From: an uncultured Sunxiuqinia sp.
Lineage (GTDB): Bacteria > Bacteroidota > Bacteroidia > Bacteroidales > Prolixibacteraceae
Assembly: GCF_947495665.1 (NCBI RefSeq)
Contig: NZ_CANLZV010000003.1
Span: 283,059-347,058 of the forward strand
DNA length: 64,000 nt
Reading direction: 5' to 3'
Made by a program: the position numbers and the translations under genes. This document shows positions 9,675-21,180 of this stretch, piece by piece. The stretch's first letter is position 1, and every line of letters starts with the position of its first letter. A model generated the notes under the pieces. That model saw only the letters and a program-made list of their open reading frames with translations, made no database searches and was not told the origin of the DNA.

Positions 9675-10502
9675 TTAATCCTCCATTCCATCATTTGGAA
9701 CGGGTTTATAATGCCGTTTTAGCCAAGTGGCCAATCCGTCAAGCCCAGGGAATAGCACCCGTTCGGTAATATTTGCCTGATCCAACTTGTCGCGTACTTC
9801 CCATTTTAATTCCTTCGGAATAATGATGCGTCGGTAGAGTTCGGGGTGGTTTACCAGCCATTCATCCAGGATGCTGGTCGATTGGCTCATGACCGAAAAA
9901 AAAGCGTATTGGTTGACAATGCGTTGATCGATGGAAGGGGGTTCAAAGAAAATGACTTGTTCTTTATCCATCTTCTTGTCAAAGTCGGATAGGGACATGA
10001 TGCTTTCTTCCAGCATTTCAACAGTAAAGGCATTACACTTTTCTTCGCACAGCAAGTGGTTCAGCGGCTCCGAAACCATCTGGTTTACTTTTACAAAATC
10101 CACTTTCCAGATTACGCCGTCGAGGTCGAATTTTTCGGTGTTGGCGGTGGCAAAATGCATGGCAATAAATGGCGAATAGGTCCAGTCGAGCAGTCGGGTG
10201 GGGAGGCCATGGTGTTGCGCCATCACCAGCGAGCGCCAAAACGAAGCGCTGAGCTGTGCGTCTTTGGACAAGCTGTATTTTCGAAAATTGCGCAGCAAGT
10301 GGTACTCCAGCTCGGGGCGGTGACCGCAATTACGAAGAAAGCTGTTTTTTAGCTCATAGTTTGAATCGGAAAGGCCCCGAAAGGCATAGTCGGAACGATA
10401 ACGGCTCAAGTGTGGTTTCCACGAGTCATGGTAAACTTCTTCACACAACTCTTCCCAGCTGTGTACGACTTGATCATTCTGATGGAGCTTATAGGATTTC
10501 AT
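9675..10502 (-). CDS. FRG-domain protein
   Basis: 275 aa from the ATG at 10502; an in-frame TTG three codons upstream is rejected. It carries the FRG domain named for its Phe-Arg-Gly motif: YAFRGLSDSNYELKNS near residue 40, and AQHHGLPTRLLDWTYSPFIA near residue 90-110, the second conserved block. No signal peptide or membrane segment is seen. Biochemical function of FRG domains is unknown; they occur in many isolated bacterial genes and some toxin- or defence-linked loci. Here it is alone between a HAD phosphatase (convergent) and dapA, so context gives no role. Confidence 0.82.
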   Translation of the reverse strand: MKSYKLHQNDQVVHSWEELCEEVYHDSWKPHLSRYRSDYAFRGLSDSNYELKNSFLRNCGHRPELEYHLLRNFRKYSLSKDAQLSASFWRSLVMAQHHGLPTRLLDWTYSPFIAMHFATANTEKFDLDGVIWKVDFVKVNQMVSEPLNHLLCEEKCNAFTVEMLEESIMSLSDFDKKMDKEQVIFFEPPSIDQRIVNQYAFFSVMSQSTSILDEWLVNHPELYRRIIIPKELKWEVRDKLDQANITERVLFPGLDGLATWLKRHYKPVPNDGMED

Positions 10503-10598
10503 GTTGTCCAAAGTTCATTAAAAAATTGGAATTTTGATTACGATTAGGCTTCATTTTTTTGAAGAGAGACCCTGCCAATGCCAATAGCTTTTGCAAAC

Positions 10599-10631
10599 AA
10601 AAAAGACTCGCCACATGGACGAGTCTTTTTT
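10599..10631 (-). terminator. Intrinsic terminator of dapA
   Basis: AAAAAGACTCG pairs with CGAGTCTTTTT around a 9-base loop. The T-run lies on both sides, so it could also work on the plus strand. It is 19 bases past the dapA stop. Confidence 0.8.
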
Positions 10632-10649
10632 GAATATGGGATGCTTTTC

Positions 10650-11531
10650 TTAAAGCAATTTCTTCAGTTCAGTTTCAATTTCAGTATAGAGTTTTTTGCT
10701 GACCGGAACAAGCGGCAAACGAACAATGTTTTTAAGCTTACCAGTAATTTCCATGGCTGCTTTTACGCCGCCAGGATTGCCCTCGCGGAACAAAAGTTTA
10801 AATAAATCAAGCATTTGCAAGTGCAGTTCGCGGGCCTCAGCAAACTGGCCATTATTGGCCAAGTGAATGAGTTGGCTGAGTTTTCCGGGCAGCACGTTGG
10901 CAATAACCGAAATAACGCCAATGCCTCCTACGGCAATGGTGGGCAATGCCAAAACATCGTCGCCTGAAATAACTCCGAACGTTTCGGGGGCGTACTTAAC
11001 CATGCGCGAAACTTGCGATGAAATACCGGAAGCTTCTTTGATGGCGATGGCGTTGGGACAGGTTTTCGCAATTTCAACCGTTGTCTTTCCATCCATGTTT
11101 ACACCGGTACGCGAAGGTACATTGTACAGGATGACGGGCACGGGGCTGGTTTTGCAAACCAGTTTGAAGTGCTCAATTAATCCTTTTTGCAAGGGTTTGT
11201 TATAGTAAGGGGTCACACTCAGAATTCCGTCAATACCGGTGAAATCTGTTTGCTGAATGGTTTGCATAATTTTGTATGGGTCGTTGCCGCCCATGCCCAG
11301 AACCAGTGGAACCCGTTTGTTTGTTTTGGATTTGATGCAGTCAACCACTTCTTTTTGTTCCTGTAACGACAAGGTGGGTGTTTCGGCAGTTGTTCCGAGA
11401 GCCACCAGGTAGTCCATGCCATTGCTAATCTGATCTTCCACAAGGTCTTCAAGTCTGTTGAAATCAATGGATGAATCTTCTTTAAAAGGAGTTACCAAAG
11501 CAACTCCGGCTCCTTTAAACGGGTGTGTCAT
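10650..11531 (-). CDS. dapA: 4-hydroxy-tetrahydrodipicolinate synthase
   Basis: 293 aa, standard DapA length. It condenses pyruvate with aspartate semialdehyde, the first step of the lysine/diaminopimelate branch, in the cytoplasm. Visible: GTTAETPTL (substrate-binding Thr pair, about 47-55), Tyr136 in PVILYNVPSRTGV, and the Schiff-base Lys165 in AIAIKEASG. It follows the DUF6913-like gene by 22 bases on the same strand, so the two probably form an operon that ends at the hairpin 10599-10631. Confidence 0.96.
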   Translation of the reverse strand: MTHPFKGAGVALVTPFKEDSSIDFNRLEDLVEDQISNGMDYLVALGTTAETPTLSLQEQKEVVDCIKSKTNKRVPLVLGMGGNDPYKIMQTIQQTDFTGIDGILSVTPYYNKPLQKGLIEHFKLVCKTSPVPVILYNVPSRTGVNMDGKTTVEIAKTCPNAIAIKEASGISSQVSRMVKYAPETFGVISGDDVLALPTIAVGGIGVISVIANVLPGKLSQLIHLANNGQFAEARELHLQMLDLFKLLFREGNPGGVKAAMEITGKLKNIVRLPLVPVSKKLYTEIETELKKLL

Positions 11532-11553
11532 GTTATGTTTATTATAGATTACT

Positions 11554-12081
11554 TTATACTTCTTGCTTAACCAATGATGGTTTATTTAGTTCATTTAAAT
11601 AAAAAATTAGCTGTTCGGCCAGGTAGCTGGGGTCTTTACGGTCTTGAATGTCAATGCTCAAATCAAAGTAATTGGGTTCTGCATGGCTCCACCCAGCTTT
11701 GAAACGGGCTCGAGACAAGCATCGTAAGTACTGCATTTCAATCCCAGGGCATAGGCTGATATCTAACAGCAAATCAAAAGGCTGGTCTATAAAGCGACCA
11801 ATTTCCGGTTTTTTGATTTTGCCAAACAGGGAGAAATCTTCCGGACAAAAAAACACTTCACCACCAACGGATCCTGGCTGGTTTGAAAAGCACAAATTGC
11901 TAACTGAAATGCCAAGCTCGTTGAGTTGCTCGTTGAGCTGTTTAAACGCCTTAGCATCATCCGACTTCCAAAGAATGCCAGCTGTTTTAACCTGCTTCAG
12001 ATTAAGGAACCGAATGGTTCGCTTTAGCTGTTTTTGCTTACGTTTTAATGACCAGGTGATGAATTGATTTTTTATACTCAT
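11554..12081 (-). CDS. DUF6913-like protein upstream of dapA
   Basis: 175 aa from the ATG at 12081 (MSIKNQFITWSLKRKQKQ). An upstream reading needs a TTG start and would overlap the -7 box. A basic N-terminal helix precedes an alpha/beta body with GILWKSDDAKAFKQL and FDLLLDISLCPGIEMQYL. I recall this as the DUF6913 family of Bacteroidota, often beside dapA; that name is from memory and should be checked. Function unknown. It precedes dapA by 22 bases. Confidence 0.7.
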   Translation of the reverse strand: MSIKNQFITWSLKRKQKQLKRTIRFLNLKQVKTAGILWKSDDAKAFKQLNEQLNELGISVSNLCFSNQPGSVGGEVFFCPEDFSLFGKIKKPEIGRFIDQPFDLLLDISLCPGIEMQYLRCLSRARFKAGWSHAEPNYFDLSIDIQDRKDPSYLAEQLIFYLNELNKPSLVKQEV

Positions 12082-12090
12082 AGCCTGAGG

Positions 12091-12119
12091 CAAAAATAAC
12101 AATTTGTTTTTGATACAAC
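12091..12119 (-). promoter_or_regulatory. Promoter of the DUF6913-like gene and dapA
   Basis: On the minus strand GTTG, 17 bases, TATTTTTG. The -7 box is perfect but the spacer is two bases short. The box ends 9 bases before the ATG, so the leader would be very short. Confidence 0.4.
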
Positions 12120-12210
12120 GAGTCGGAGCAAACCAAATGTAAAAACTTGTTTGATAAAAGTTTGCTCGTTCTGCTTGCCTTTCTTTTAACTTTTCCAGCC
12201 TGTCTCAAAA

Positions 12211-14337
<2,127 letters not shown>

Positions 14338-14463
14338 TCAAAATTAGTTTCTTTGTAAGACTAATTTCAGCATTGGCACAAATGGATTTGCTTCTCAAAG
14401 GCAGATTGGTGCTAAAAGCGAAATGAAAGAAGAAGAATTTTTAACCCCAAATACGATTGAATC

Positions 14464-14841
14464 ATGAAACGAATAATTTCAACAACAAATGCCCCTGCAG
14501 CGATTGGGCCTTACAGTCAGGCCGTAGAAGTTAACGGAACGCTGTATGTTTCAGGCCAAGTGCCACTTGATCCGGCGACGGCAACTGTGGTAGAAGGTGG
14601 CATTGCCGAGCAAACTGAGCAGGTGATGAAAAACATTGGAGCCATTTTGGAAGCAGCCGGTTATACCTACGGCGATGTTGTTAAGTCAACTTGCCTGCTG
14701 AGCGACATGGCCAATTTCAAGGCGATGAATGAGGTGTATGGAAAATATTATGCTGAAAATCCACCGGCACGTGCGGCCTTTGCTGTCAGAGAGCTTCCGC
14801 TGGGTGTGCTCGTTGAAATAGAGACCATAGCGGTTAAATAA
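14464..14841 (+). CDS. ridA: RidA-family enamine/imine deaminase
   Basis: 125 aa, the usual RidA length. It hydrolyses reactive enamine/imine intermediates, such as 2-aminoacrylate made by PLP enzymes, in the cytoplasm. Hallmarks: NAPAAIGPYSQAVEVNGTLY, SGQVPLDP, and the C-terminal PPARAAFAVRELPLGVLVEIE, which carries the conserved Arg and Glu. It stands alone. No terminator is visible downstream. Confidence 0.94.
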   Translation: MKRIISTTNAPAAIGPYSQAVEVNGTLYVSGQVPLDPATATVVEGGIAEQTEQVMKNIGAILEAAGYTYGDVVKSTCLLSDMANFKAMNEVYGKYYAENPPARAAFAVRELPLGVLVEIETIAVK

Positions 14842-15011
14842 TTCCGCTCGTTTCTCGTTCTGTTTTCTGTTTAAAGCTGGTTTATTTCGAATTTCTTGCC
14901 GAAAAAGTGTAACAAAAGGACAAGAAAAAGGTCTATTATAAACGTAGCGTTTCCGTTTTTGACGACACGTTTATTCAACACCAAAAACAACCGGCTAAGC
15001 AACTATCCTTC

Positions 15012-15019
15012 TATTTTTG
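15012..15019 (+). promoter_or_regulatory. -7 box for the LytTR regulator
   Basis: TATTTTTG, 21 bases before the ATG at 15041. No good -33 element. An in-frame TTG overlaps the box, which argues against that alternative start. Confidence 0.35.
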
Positions 15020-15040
15020 AATGCATTAAAACAGAAAACA

Positions 15041-15754
15041 ATGAGAAACAAATGCCTGATTGTGGACGATGAACCATTGGCTCGTGAATTAATTTACAGG
15101 CATGCTCAAAAGTTCGATTCTTTGGATATTGTGGCGCAATGTGCTTCTGCTGAAGAAGCTGCAGAGCTGTTACGAGAAATTCCGGTTGATTTGATGTTTT
15201 TGGATATCGAATTACCGCGACAATCCGGAATCCAACTTTTGAAGTCACTTCACCATCCGCCCAAAGTCATTGTAACCACGGCGCACCGCGAGTACGCTAT
15301 GGAAGGCTTTGAGCTGGAGGTGGTGGACTACCTGCTGAAGCCAATCCGGTTTGATCGTTTTATGCGGGCAGTAAACAAATACCTGCAGCTAAGTACTTCC
15401 TTTCAAGCCGACTTTCAGGCCGGACGCCCTTTTATTTTTGTTCGCGAAAACAAAAAGGAGGTCAAAGTGCCGTTGTGTGATATTCTTTACATTGAAGGCC
15501 TGGGTGAGTACATTCAGATTCATACCAAGCAACGAAAAGTGATTACGAAGATGGGCCTGAATCAGGTGGCTGAGAAGCTGCCTTCGCAGTTTTTTCTGCG
15601 CATTCATAAATCCTATGTAATCTGCACAAGTCATGTGGATGCTTACACCAATACCTCGCTGGAAATTGCCGGAGTAGAACTCCCGATAGGGCGGCGCTAC
15701 AAGAACGAAGTGCTTGCCATGTTGAATTATGCCAGTAGCCTGAGTGGTGTTTAA
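15041..15754 (+). CDS. LytTR-family response regulator
   Basis: 237 aa from the ATG at 15041. Receiver domain 1-120 with acidic VDDEP, phospho-acceptor Asp55 in LMFLDIELP, and DYLLKPI. A LytTR DNA-binding domain follows (about 135-235): FVRENKKEVKVPLCDILYIEG, then FFLRIHKSYVI and LPIGRRYKNEV. LytTR regulators usually pair with a LytS-type membrane kinase (7TMR or HisKA-like HATPase). No kinase gene is adjacent, so the partner lies elsewhere. Confidence 0.92.
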   Translation: MRNKCLIVDDEPLARELIYRHAQKFDSLDIVAQCASAEEAAELLREIPVDLMFLDIELPRQSGIQLLKSLHHPPKVIVTTAHREYAMEGFELEVVDYLLKPIRFDRFMRAVNKYLQLSTSFQADFQAGRPFIFVRENKKEVKVPLCDILYIEGLGEYIQIHTKQRKVITKMGLNQVAEKLPSQFFLRIHKSYVICTSHVDAYTNTSLEIAGVELPIGRRYKNEVLAMLNYASSLSGV

Positions 15755-15820
15755 GGTAACCTCATAGTTTTGCTGGCATGAGCAGGGGAGACCATTCACG
15801 AATTGAGCAAGCTGCTAGTC

Positions 15821-15851
15821 TTCGTGTAGATGATATTTGATTATAGTTTTG
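15821..15851 (+). promoter_or_regulatory. Promoter of the class IV aminotransferase gene
   Basis: TTCG, 19 bases, TAGTTTTG: one mismatch from TTTG-N19-TAnnTTTG, with the box 33 bases before the ATG. A second TAGTTTTG at 15765-15772 lacks a -33 partner. Confidence 0.45.
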
Positions 15852-15884
15852 CAGGTATAAACCTGGATTTGAAAAAATTAAGCC

Positions 15885-16715
15885 ATGATTGATTGTACAG
15901 GAACCTATTTTATAAAAGATGATCGTCTTTTTCCGGTTGGAGTAGTAGAAGTATTGACCACGGATGCCATCCTGATTTATGAAGTGCTTCGGGTAATGGA
16001 TTCGGTGGGCTTGTTTCTGGAAGAGCATTATGCCCGCCTGGTACATTCGGCCCAATTGGCTGGTATTCCTTTAGCAATGACGGAAACAGATTTTGCCCGG
16101 GAAATCAGAAACTTGGTTCAAGCCAATGATTTGGCGGTGGGCAACATCAAGGTTTTAATTCAGTATGGAGACGGAAAACAAGCCGCGTTCTTTTATTTTA
16201 TTCCTCATGTTTATCCAGCTGCTGAGGCTTATTTATACGGGGTGAAAACGGACTGCATGTTGGCAGAACGCGTGCTACCCAAAGCCAAAACGGTGCAGCA
16301 AAGTTTACGCAACACTGCCAACCAAGCTATTCAGGAACATCAGCTTTTTGAGGTCATCCTGGTCAATGTAGAAAAGCAGGTGCTGGAAGGAAGTCGTACC
16401 AACCTCTTTTTTGTAAAGGGCGATCGTTTTTACACACCCCGCTCGGAGTTTGTGCTCTCCGGAATCACCCGGCAAAAGGTGCTTGAATGCCTTGGCGAGT
16501 TGAATTTTTCATGCGTAGAACAAACCATTCCAATGGATACGCTTGCTGATTATGATGCTGCTTTTTTAACGGGTACTTCAACCAAAGTTTTGCCCATTGC
16601 CTCAATTGGTGAACAAAAATTTGATCCCATGAATCAGGCTGTAAGAGCCTTAATGAAAGCCTACGATGAAAAAATGATGACTTACATCCAAAACGCCCTT
16701 AGGAAAGGTGTGTGA
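15885..16715 (+). CDS. Aminotransferase class IV (BCAT / aminodeoxychorismate lyase fold)
   Basis: 276 aa, PLP fold type IV. The probable PLP Lys is in LPKAKTVQQSLRN (about 131-135). The cofactor-binding Glu is in VLEGSRTNLFFV. FVLSGITRQKVLE and AFLTGTSTKVLPI complete the phosphate-cup motifs. The family includes branched-chain aminotransferase, D-amino-acid aminotransferase and 4-amino-4-deoxychorismate lyase (PabC). Length fits PabC or D-AAT better than IlvE, but the substrate cannot be fixed from motifs and no folate or branched-chain gene is nearby. Confidence 0.87.
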   Translation: MIDCTGTYFIKDDRLFPVGVVEVLTTDAILIYEVLRVMDSVGLFLEEHYARLVHSAQLAGIPLAMTETDFAREIRNLVQANDLAVGNIKVLIQYGDGKQAAFFYFIPHVYPAAEAYLYGVKTDCMLAERVLPKAKTVQQSLRNTANQAIQEHQLFEVILVNVEKQVLEGSRTNLFFVKGDRFYTPRSEFVLSGITRQKVLECLGELNFSCVEQTIPMDTLADYDAAFLTGTSTKVLPIASIGEQKFDPMNQAVRALMKAYDEKMMTYIQNALRKGV

Positions 16716-16785
16716 AGGCTTTGTGAAGAATTTCTTTTTCGAGGCGAAATTGGTTAATTTGCGTGTCTCATTTTTCGAATATCCC

Positions 16786-16793
16786 TATATTTG
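16786..16793 (+). promoter_or_regulatory. -7 box for the fumarase gene
   Basis: TATATTTG, a perfect TAnnTTTG match, 78 bases before the ATG. No well-spaced -33 element is visible. Confidence 0.4.
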
Positions 16794-16871
16794 TTCGATT
16801 TGGAACACGTTTCCTTAAAACATAATAAAAAAACCAAAATTATTATATAATCTTTTCAATAACATAAAGCT

Positions 16872-18476
16872 ATGGCAGATTTCAAGTATCAAAAACCATT
16901 TCCAATTTTAAAAGACACCACACCTTATCGCTTGTTGACGACGGATTACGTGTCAACGGTGGAAGTTGATGGCCGGAAAGTCCTGAAAGTTGATCCGAAA
17001 GGACTGGAATACCTGGCAAAGGAAGCTTTTGCTGATGTTTCTTTCTACTTAAGACCAACACACCTGGAAAAGCTGAAGCACATTTTAAGTGATGAAGAAG
17101 CTTCGGATAACGACCGTTTTGTGGCACACACCATGTTGATGAACCAGGTGGTGGCAGCGGAAGGTGAATTGCCAACCTGCCAGGATACAGGTACTGCCAT
17201 TGTTGTGGCTAAAAAAGGAGAAGATGTTTACACAGGTGCATCTGATGCTGAGTTCTTATCGAAAGGGATTTATGACACTTACCAGGACCGCAACTTACGC
17301 TATTCGCAAGTGGTTCCTTTTTCAATGTTCGAGGAAAAAAATACAGGCAACAACCTGCCGGCTCAAATTGACATCTATGCCGAACAAGGCAATCAATACG
17401 AATTCTTGTTTGTAACTAAAGGTGGTGGTTCAGGTAACAAAACCTTCCTGTATCAGCAAACCAAATCATTGTTGAACGAAGAGAACCTGACCAAATTTGT
17501 TCAGGAAAAAATTAAAGACCTTGGAACTTCTGCTTGTCCTCCATACCACTTGGCTTTGGTTATTGGCGGTACTTCGGCTGAAGCAACGCTGGCTACGGTG
17601 AAAAAAGCATCAGCCGGATACTATGACCATTTGCCAACAGAAGGAAATGAGGGCGGACAGGCTTTCCGCGACTTGGAGTGGGAAGAAAAAATACAAAAGA
17701 TTTGCCAGGATAGCGCCATTGGTGCTCAGTTTGGTGGAAAATACTTCGTACATGATGTACGGGTGATTCGTTTGCCACGTCATGCTGCATCTTGTCCGGT
17801 AGGGCTGGGCGTAAGCTGTAGCGCCGACCGCAATATCAAAGCAAAAATTACAGAAGAAGGTATTTTTGTAGAGCAACTGGAGAAAGATCCGGCGAAGTAT
17901 TTGCCTGAGCAAGCTCCTGAATTGGCACCAGCTGTTGATATCGATCTGGATCGTCCGATGGAAGAAGTATTGGCTGAGTTGAGCAAATACCCGACCAAAA
18001 TGCGTTTGAACTTGAAAGGAACACTGATTGTTGCCCGCGATATGGCGCATGCTCGTTTGAAACAAATGGTTGACGAAGGAAAAGAATTGCCTGATTACTT
18101 CAAAAAACATCCGGTTTACTATGCAGGTCCTGCAAAAACTCCGGCAGGTATGCCTTCCGGAAGCTTTGGCCCTACAACGGCCGGACGTATGGACCCTTAT
18201 GTTGATCTGTTCCAGAGTTTAGGTGGTTCTATGATTATGCTGGCTAAAGGAAACCGCTCGCAGCAGGTGACTGACGCTTGCCAGAAATACGGTGGTTTTT
18301 ACCTGGGGTCAATTGGAGGCCCGGCTGCTATTTTAGCTAAAACGAACATTAAGTCCGTTGAGGTTGTTGATTTCGAAGAATTGGGTATGGAAGCCATCCG
18401 CAAAATCCGTGTGGAAAATTTCCCGGCCTTCATCATTGTTGATGACAAAGGAAACGATTTCTTCAAACAGGTTTAA
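16872..18476 (+). CDS. Class I fumarate hydratase (iron-sulfur, single chain)
   Basis: 534 aa, the fused alpha+beta class I fumarase (FumA/FumB type). It interconverts fumarate and malate in the TCA or succinate-forming pathway using a [4Fe-4S] cluster. Cluster Cys candidates: [12 protein letters not shown] (about 97-108) and the pair in [18 protein letters not shown] (about 308-318). The C-terminal beta part has [18 protein letters not shown]. Class I enzymes are oxygen-sensitive, in keeping with an anaerobic or facultative lifestyle. It ends in a strong terminator at 18507-18543. Symbol left open between fumA and fumB. Confidence 0.94.
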   Translation: MADFKYQKPFPILKDTTPYRLLTTDYVSTVEVDGRKVLKVDPKGLEYLAKEAFADVSFYLRPTHLEKLKHILSDEEASDNDRFVAHTMLMNQVVAAEGELPTCQDTGTAIVVAKKGEDVYTGASDAEFLSKGIYDTYQDRNLRYSQVVPFSMFEEKNTGNNLPAQIDIYAEQGNQYEFLFVTKGGGSGNKTFLYQQTKSLLNEENLTKFVQEKIKDLGTSACPPYHLALVIGGTSAEATLATVKKASAGYYDHLPTEGNEGGQAFRDLEWEEKIQKICQDSAIGAQFGGKYFVHDVRVIRLPRHAASCPVGLGVSCSADRNIKAKITEEGIFVEQLEKDPAKYLPEQAPELAPAVDIDLDRPMEEVLAELSKYPTKMRLNLKGTLIVARDMAHARLKQMVDEGKELPDYFKKHPVYYAGPAKTPAGMPSGSFGPTTAGRMDPYVDLFQSLGGSMIMLAKGNRSQQVTDACQKYGGFYLGSIGGPAAILAKTNIKSVEVVDFEELGMEAIRKIRVENFPAFIIVDDKGNDFFKQV

Positions 18477-18506
18477 TCGTTTTATCAATCAAAATATAAA
18501 CCTGGG

Positions 18507-18543
18507 AAGGTCATTTCAACATACAGAAATGACCTTTCTTTTA
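18507..18543 (+). terminator. Intrinsic terminator after fumarase
   Basis: AAGGTCATTTC pairs with GAAATGACCTT around an 8-base loop, followed by a T-rich tract. It starts 31 bases past the stop codon. Confidence 0.8.
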
Positions 18544-18688
18544 TACTAATAAGTGCCTTGTTTGCAATTTTGAAGCGTTGCAGAACGGGCCATAATTATT
18601 GAGTTGTTATTTCATGATAAGTACTTGAGTTGATTGGCGGGTATAACATTTGTGTTAATAATGACGTTGGAAAAACAAAGAGAAAACT

Positions 18689-19576
18689 ATGAAATCAAGA
18701 TCAGGTATTTTAATTGTAATGATTGCGCTAATGGCAGGTGGTTGCGGGGCGCCAAAAGTAACCACATCTTACCGGAATATGGCACAGCAGGCTGTTGCAG
18801 CAGGAAATTTTGAGGCGGCAACCGAAAACTGGCGGTTGTATTTTGAACAGCAATTGCTTGAAGGAAATGAGGTTCCCCCGGCCTATTATGCCGAAGCTGC
18901 GAAAATGGCTACGCAGGCCAATCAATCCCAACTGGCTTTGAATTGGCTGGAGCAGGCCCAGTCGCTTAATTATTCCGATTCGGACATGTACCTGAACCTG
19001 GCGGCTCTTTACGAACAAAAGAAGAACCTGTCCAAAGAGCTGGCAGCACTGGAGTTTTTTCAGGCCAATTATTCCGATCAGCCTGAACTGAAAAAGGTGA
19101 ATGCACGCTTATTTGAAATCTACAGTGAGATTAATGAGCGTGAAAAGGCTTTGGCCTTATGGCCATCTTTGAGAGTGGAAGATCGTCAGCAAGAAAAATA
19201 CCTCGATCCGTATTTTTCCATTCAGAAGAAATTAAAGAATGAAGCTGTTTGTGACTCTGTTGCAGAGGAAATTCTGGCACTCAATCCGAAGCATGTAGCC
19301 GCCTTGGAATGGCTGGGAATAAAGTACTACAACCAGGCAGAAAACCGGTACCAGAGCGAGATGAAGAAATACGAAGAGAACCATACGCGGGTGCAGCACA
19401 TCAAACTCACCCAGGCGCTGAAAACGGTAACGGCCGACTTTCAGAAATCGTTGTCCTACTTTAAGCCTTTGTGGGAAATGGATCAAAATTCACGCTATGC
19501 CGCTTATTTGGTCAATATTTATACCCGGTTCGAAGATCCAAAATCGGCTAATCTGTATCGCAAATATTTGGAGTAG
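18689..19576 (+). CDS. TPR-containing putative lipoprotein
   Basis: 295 aa. The N-terminus has a signal sequence ending LMAGGCGAP with Cys19 as likely lipidation site; the lipobox is not ideal. The body is helical with TPR-like pairs, for example AGNFEAATENWRLYFEQQL, SQLALNWLEQAQSLNYSDS and DMYLNLAALYEQKKNLSKE. TPR lipoproteins act as envelope scaffolds. Nothing in the sequence fixes a partner. It is followed 100 bases later by DUF5606 on the same strand. Confidence 0.75.
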   Translation: MKSRSGILIVMIALMAGGCGAPKVTTSYRNMAQQAVAAGNFEAATENWRLYFEQQLLEGNEVPPAYYAEAAKMATQANQSQLALNWLEQAQSLNYSDSDMYLNLAALYEQKKNLSKELAALEFFQANYSDQPELKKVNARLFEIYSEINEREKALALWPSLRVEDRQQEKYLDPYFSIQKKLKNEAVCDSVAEEILALNPKHVAALEWLGIKYYNQAENRYQSEMKKYEENHTRVQHIKLTQALKTVTADFQKSLSYFKPLWEMDQNSRYAAYLVNIYTRFEDPKSANLYRKYLE

Positions 19577-19676
19577 AAAGCACTAAGTCCAGCCTGATTC
19601 ACCTGTAATTCTGTTCGCGTTGTTTAGGCTGAATCCATGGAAAATAGTATATTCGCCGAGATTAAAATTTGAATTT

Positions 19677-20102
19677 ATGTTGAAAGGAATTATGTCTATA
19701 TCAGGCCAACCAGGACTCTTTAAACTGGTGGCTGAAGCAAAAAACAGTATTATCGTTGAATCTTTGGTGACTGGGAAAAGAATGCCAGCTTATTCTACAT
19801 CGAAGATTAGTGCGTTGGAAGATATCGCTATCTTTACTGAAACAGGAGAAGTGCCTTTGAAAGAAGTTCTTAAAAGTATTTCTGAAAAGGAAAATGCTGG
19901 CGAAGTAGCTAAAGTGAGTTCAGGGAATGAGCTGAAAACGTATTTCGGAGAAATTCTTCCTGACTATGATCAGGATCGCGTTTATGTTTCGGATATGAAA
20001 AAAGTCATTCAATGGTACAACTTGCTGCAGAGCAAAGAATTGCTGAACTTTGACGAAGAAACAGAAGCGGACGAAACACCCGAGACTGAGACAGAAGCTT
20101 AA
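19677..20102 (+). CDS. DUF5606-family protein
   Basis: 141 aa from the ATG at 19677 (MLKGIMSISGQPGLFKLV). The longer upstream reading needs a TTG start. A small beta-rich N-terminal module (IMSISGQPGLFKLVAEAKN, then VESLVTGKRMPAYS) leads to a helical middle and an acidic tail (EETEADETPETETEA). This pattern matches what I recall as DUF5606, restricted to Bacteroidota; function unknown. A possible promoter, TTTA-N21-TATATTCG, ends at 19655. It is closed by the terminator at 20126-20172. Confidence 0.78.
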   Translation: MLKGIMSISGQPGLFKLVAEAKNSIIVESLVTGKRMPAYSTSKISALEDIAIFTETGEVPLKEVLKSISEKENAGEVAKVSSGNELKTYFGEILPDYDQDRVYVSDMKKVIQWYNLLQSKELLNFDEETEADETPETETEA

Positions 20103-20125
20103 TAGCTAAGCTTACAAGAGAATAC

Positions 20126-20172
20126 AAAAGTAGCCAATCAGCTTTTTCAGGAAGCGGGTTTGCTACTTTTTT
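20126..20172 (+). terminator. Intrinsic terminator after the DUF5606 gene
   Basis: AAAAGTAGC (20126-20134) pairs with GCTACTTTT (20162-20170), then a T-run. The loop is long (27 bases) but the T-run supports it. It overlaps the earliest possible start region of the kinase downstream, which favours a later kinase start. Confidence 0.65.
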
Positions 20173-20195
20173 TTATTATGCTGAAATTTGTTTGC

Positions 20196-21077
20196 ATGGA
20201 GCAAAAAATTCTCAGGCACATCATTGATAATTATCGCACGAGCTTTAGTCAGAATTTGGTGATTACTAACCAAAAAGCAGTTGGAGGAGGATGTATCAGT
20301 ACCAGTATTAAGCTGGAAACCAACCACGGAAATTTCTTTCTGAAATGGAATGCCAATACGCCGGCTGACTTGTTTACTCGTGAAGCGGAATCTCTACAAG
20401 CACTCGGCGAAGCCGACCAATCAGACCTGCTCATCCCCAAGGTTGTTCTGGCTCATGAAGCCGGTCAGCTTCCCGGCTATTTACTGATGGATTATTTAAT
20501 GCCCGGGCATGCTCCTTCCGAAGATGAAAAGTTGGGCATGGGCCTGGCCCGACTGCATCGAAAAACAAATAAGGCGTTTGGATTTTCGCATAACAATTAC
20601 TGTGGCGCCACCGAACAGGATAACCGGTGGAACAGCGATTGGATTGCTTTCTTTGGATCTCAGCGCATTCTTTACCTGGTTGAAAAGATCAGCCAGCATC
20701 GGGCACTCGCTTCCAAAGAAAGAAACACCTATGAAAAACTGGTGGCGCGCTTGCCGGAGCTTATCCCTGCTGATACTACTCCGTCGCTGATTCATGGCGA
20801 CCTGTGGTCAGGCAATTACCTTTATACTTCGCAGGGGCCAGCCTTGATTGATCCGGCAGCCTATTATGCCGACCGCGAAATGGAACTTTCCATGATGACC
20901 ATGTTTGGCGGATTCTCACGAACATGTTGGAGCGCTTATCAAAATGAGTTTCCTTTAAATCCCGGTTGGGAAGAACGGATCGAACTATACCAACTTTATC
21001 ATGTGTTGAATCATTATTATTTGTTTGGCGGTTTTTACGGCAGCCAGGCACTCAGTCTTGCTCTGCGTTTTCTGTAA
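20196..21077 (+). CDS. Fructosamine kinase family protein
   Basis: 293 aa from the ATG at 20196; another ATG at 20178 is possible. It belongs to the fructosamine-3-kinase / APH-like kinase fold, which phosphorylates protein-bound or free ketoamines so that glycation can be reversed. Visible: the glycine-rich AVGGGCISTSIKLETNHG, KWNANTPADLF with the ATP Lys, the catalytic loop LIHGDLWSGNYL (HGDxxxxN) and LIDPAAYYADREMELSMM with the metal-binding Asp. The end (YYLFGGFYGSQALSLALRFL) is the family's usual C-terminus, so the gene is complete. Confidence 0.9.
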   Translation: MEQKILRHIIDNYRTSFSQNLVITNQKAVGGGCISTSIKLETNHGNFFLKWNANTPADLFTREAESLQALGEADQSDLLIPKVVLAHEAGQLPGYLLMDYLMPGHAPSEDEKLGMGLARLHRKTNKAFGFSHNNYCGATEQDNRWNSDWIAFFGSQRILYLVEKISQHRALASKERNTYEKLVARLPELIPADTTPSLIHGDLWSGNYLYTSQGPALIDPAAYYADREMELSMMTMFGGFSRTCWSAYQNEFPLNPGWEERIELYQLYHVLNHYYLFGGFYGSQALSLALRFL

Positions 21078-21130
21078 TCAGTAGTTGGTAGAAAAGGACG
21101 GTCTAAATATAACAATATAAATAAATTAGG

Positions 21131-21138
21131 TATATTTG
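21131..21138 (+). promoter_or_regulatory. -7 box for the transaldolase-family gene
   Basis: TATATTTG, a perfect match, 42 bases before the ATG. No -33 partner at the expected distance. Confidence 0.4.
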
Positions 21139-21180
21139 GTTGTTGAGGTTCTGATTTGTTCAATCTTTAAATAACCGACT

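Noticed and set aside
9675..10502. FRG-domain gene as part of a defence island
   Set aside because: Neighbours are pyridoxal kinase, a phosphatase and dapA; no nuclease, methylase, toxin partner or mobile DNA nearby.
14341..14367. Inverted repeat AAATTAGT / ACTAATTT before ridA as an operator
   Set aside because: 8 bp, AT-rich, about 100 bases from the start and with no regulator gene beside it.
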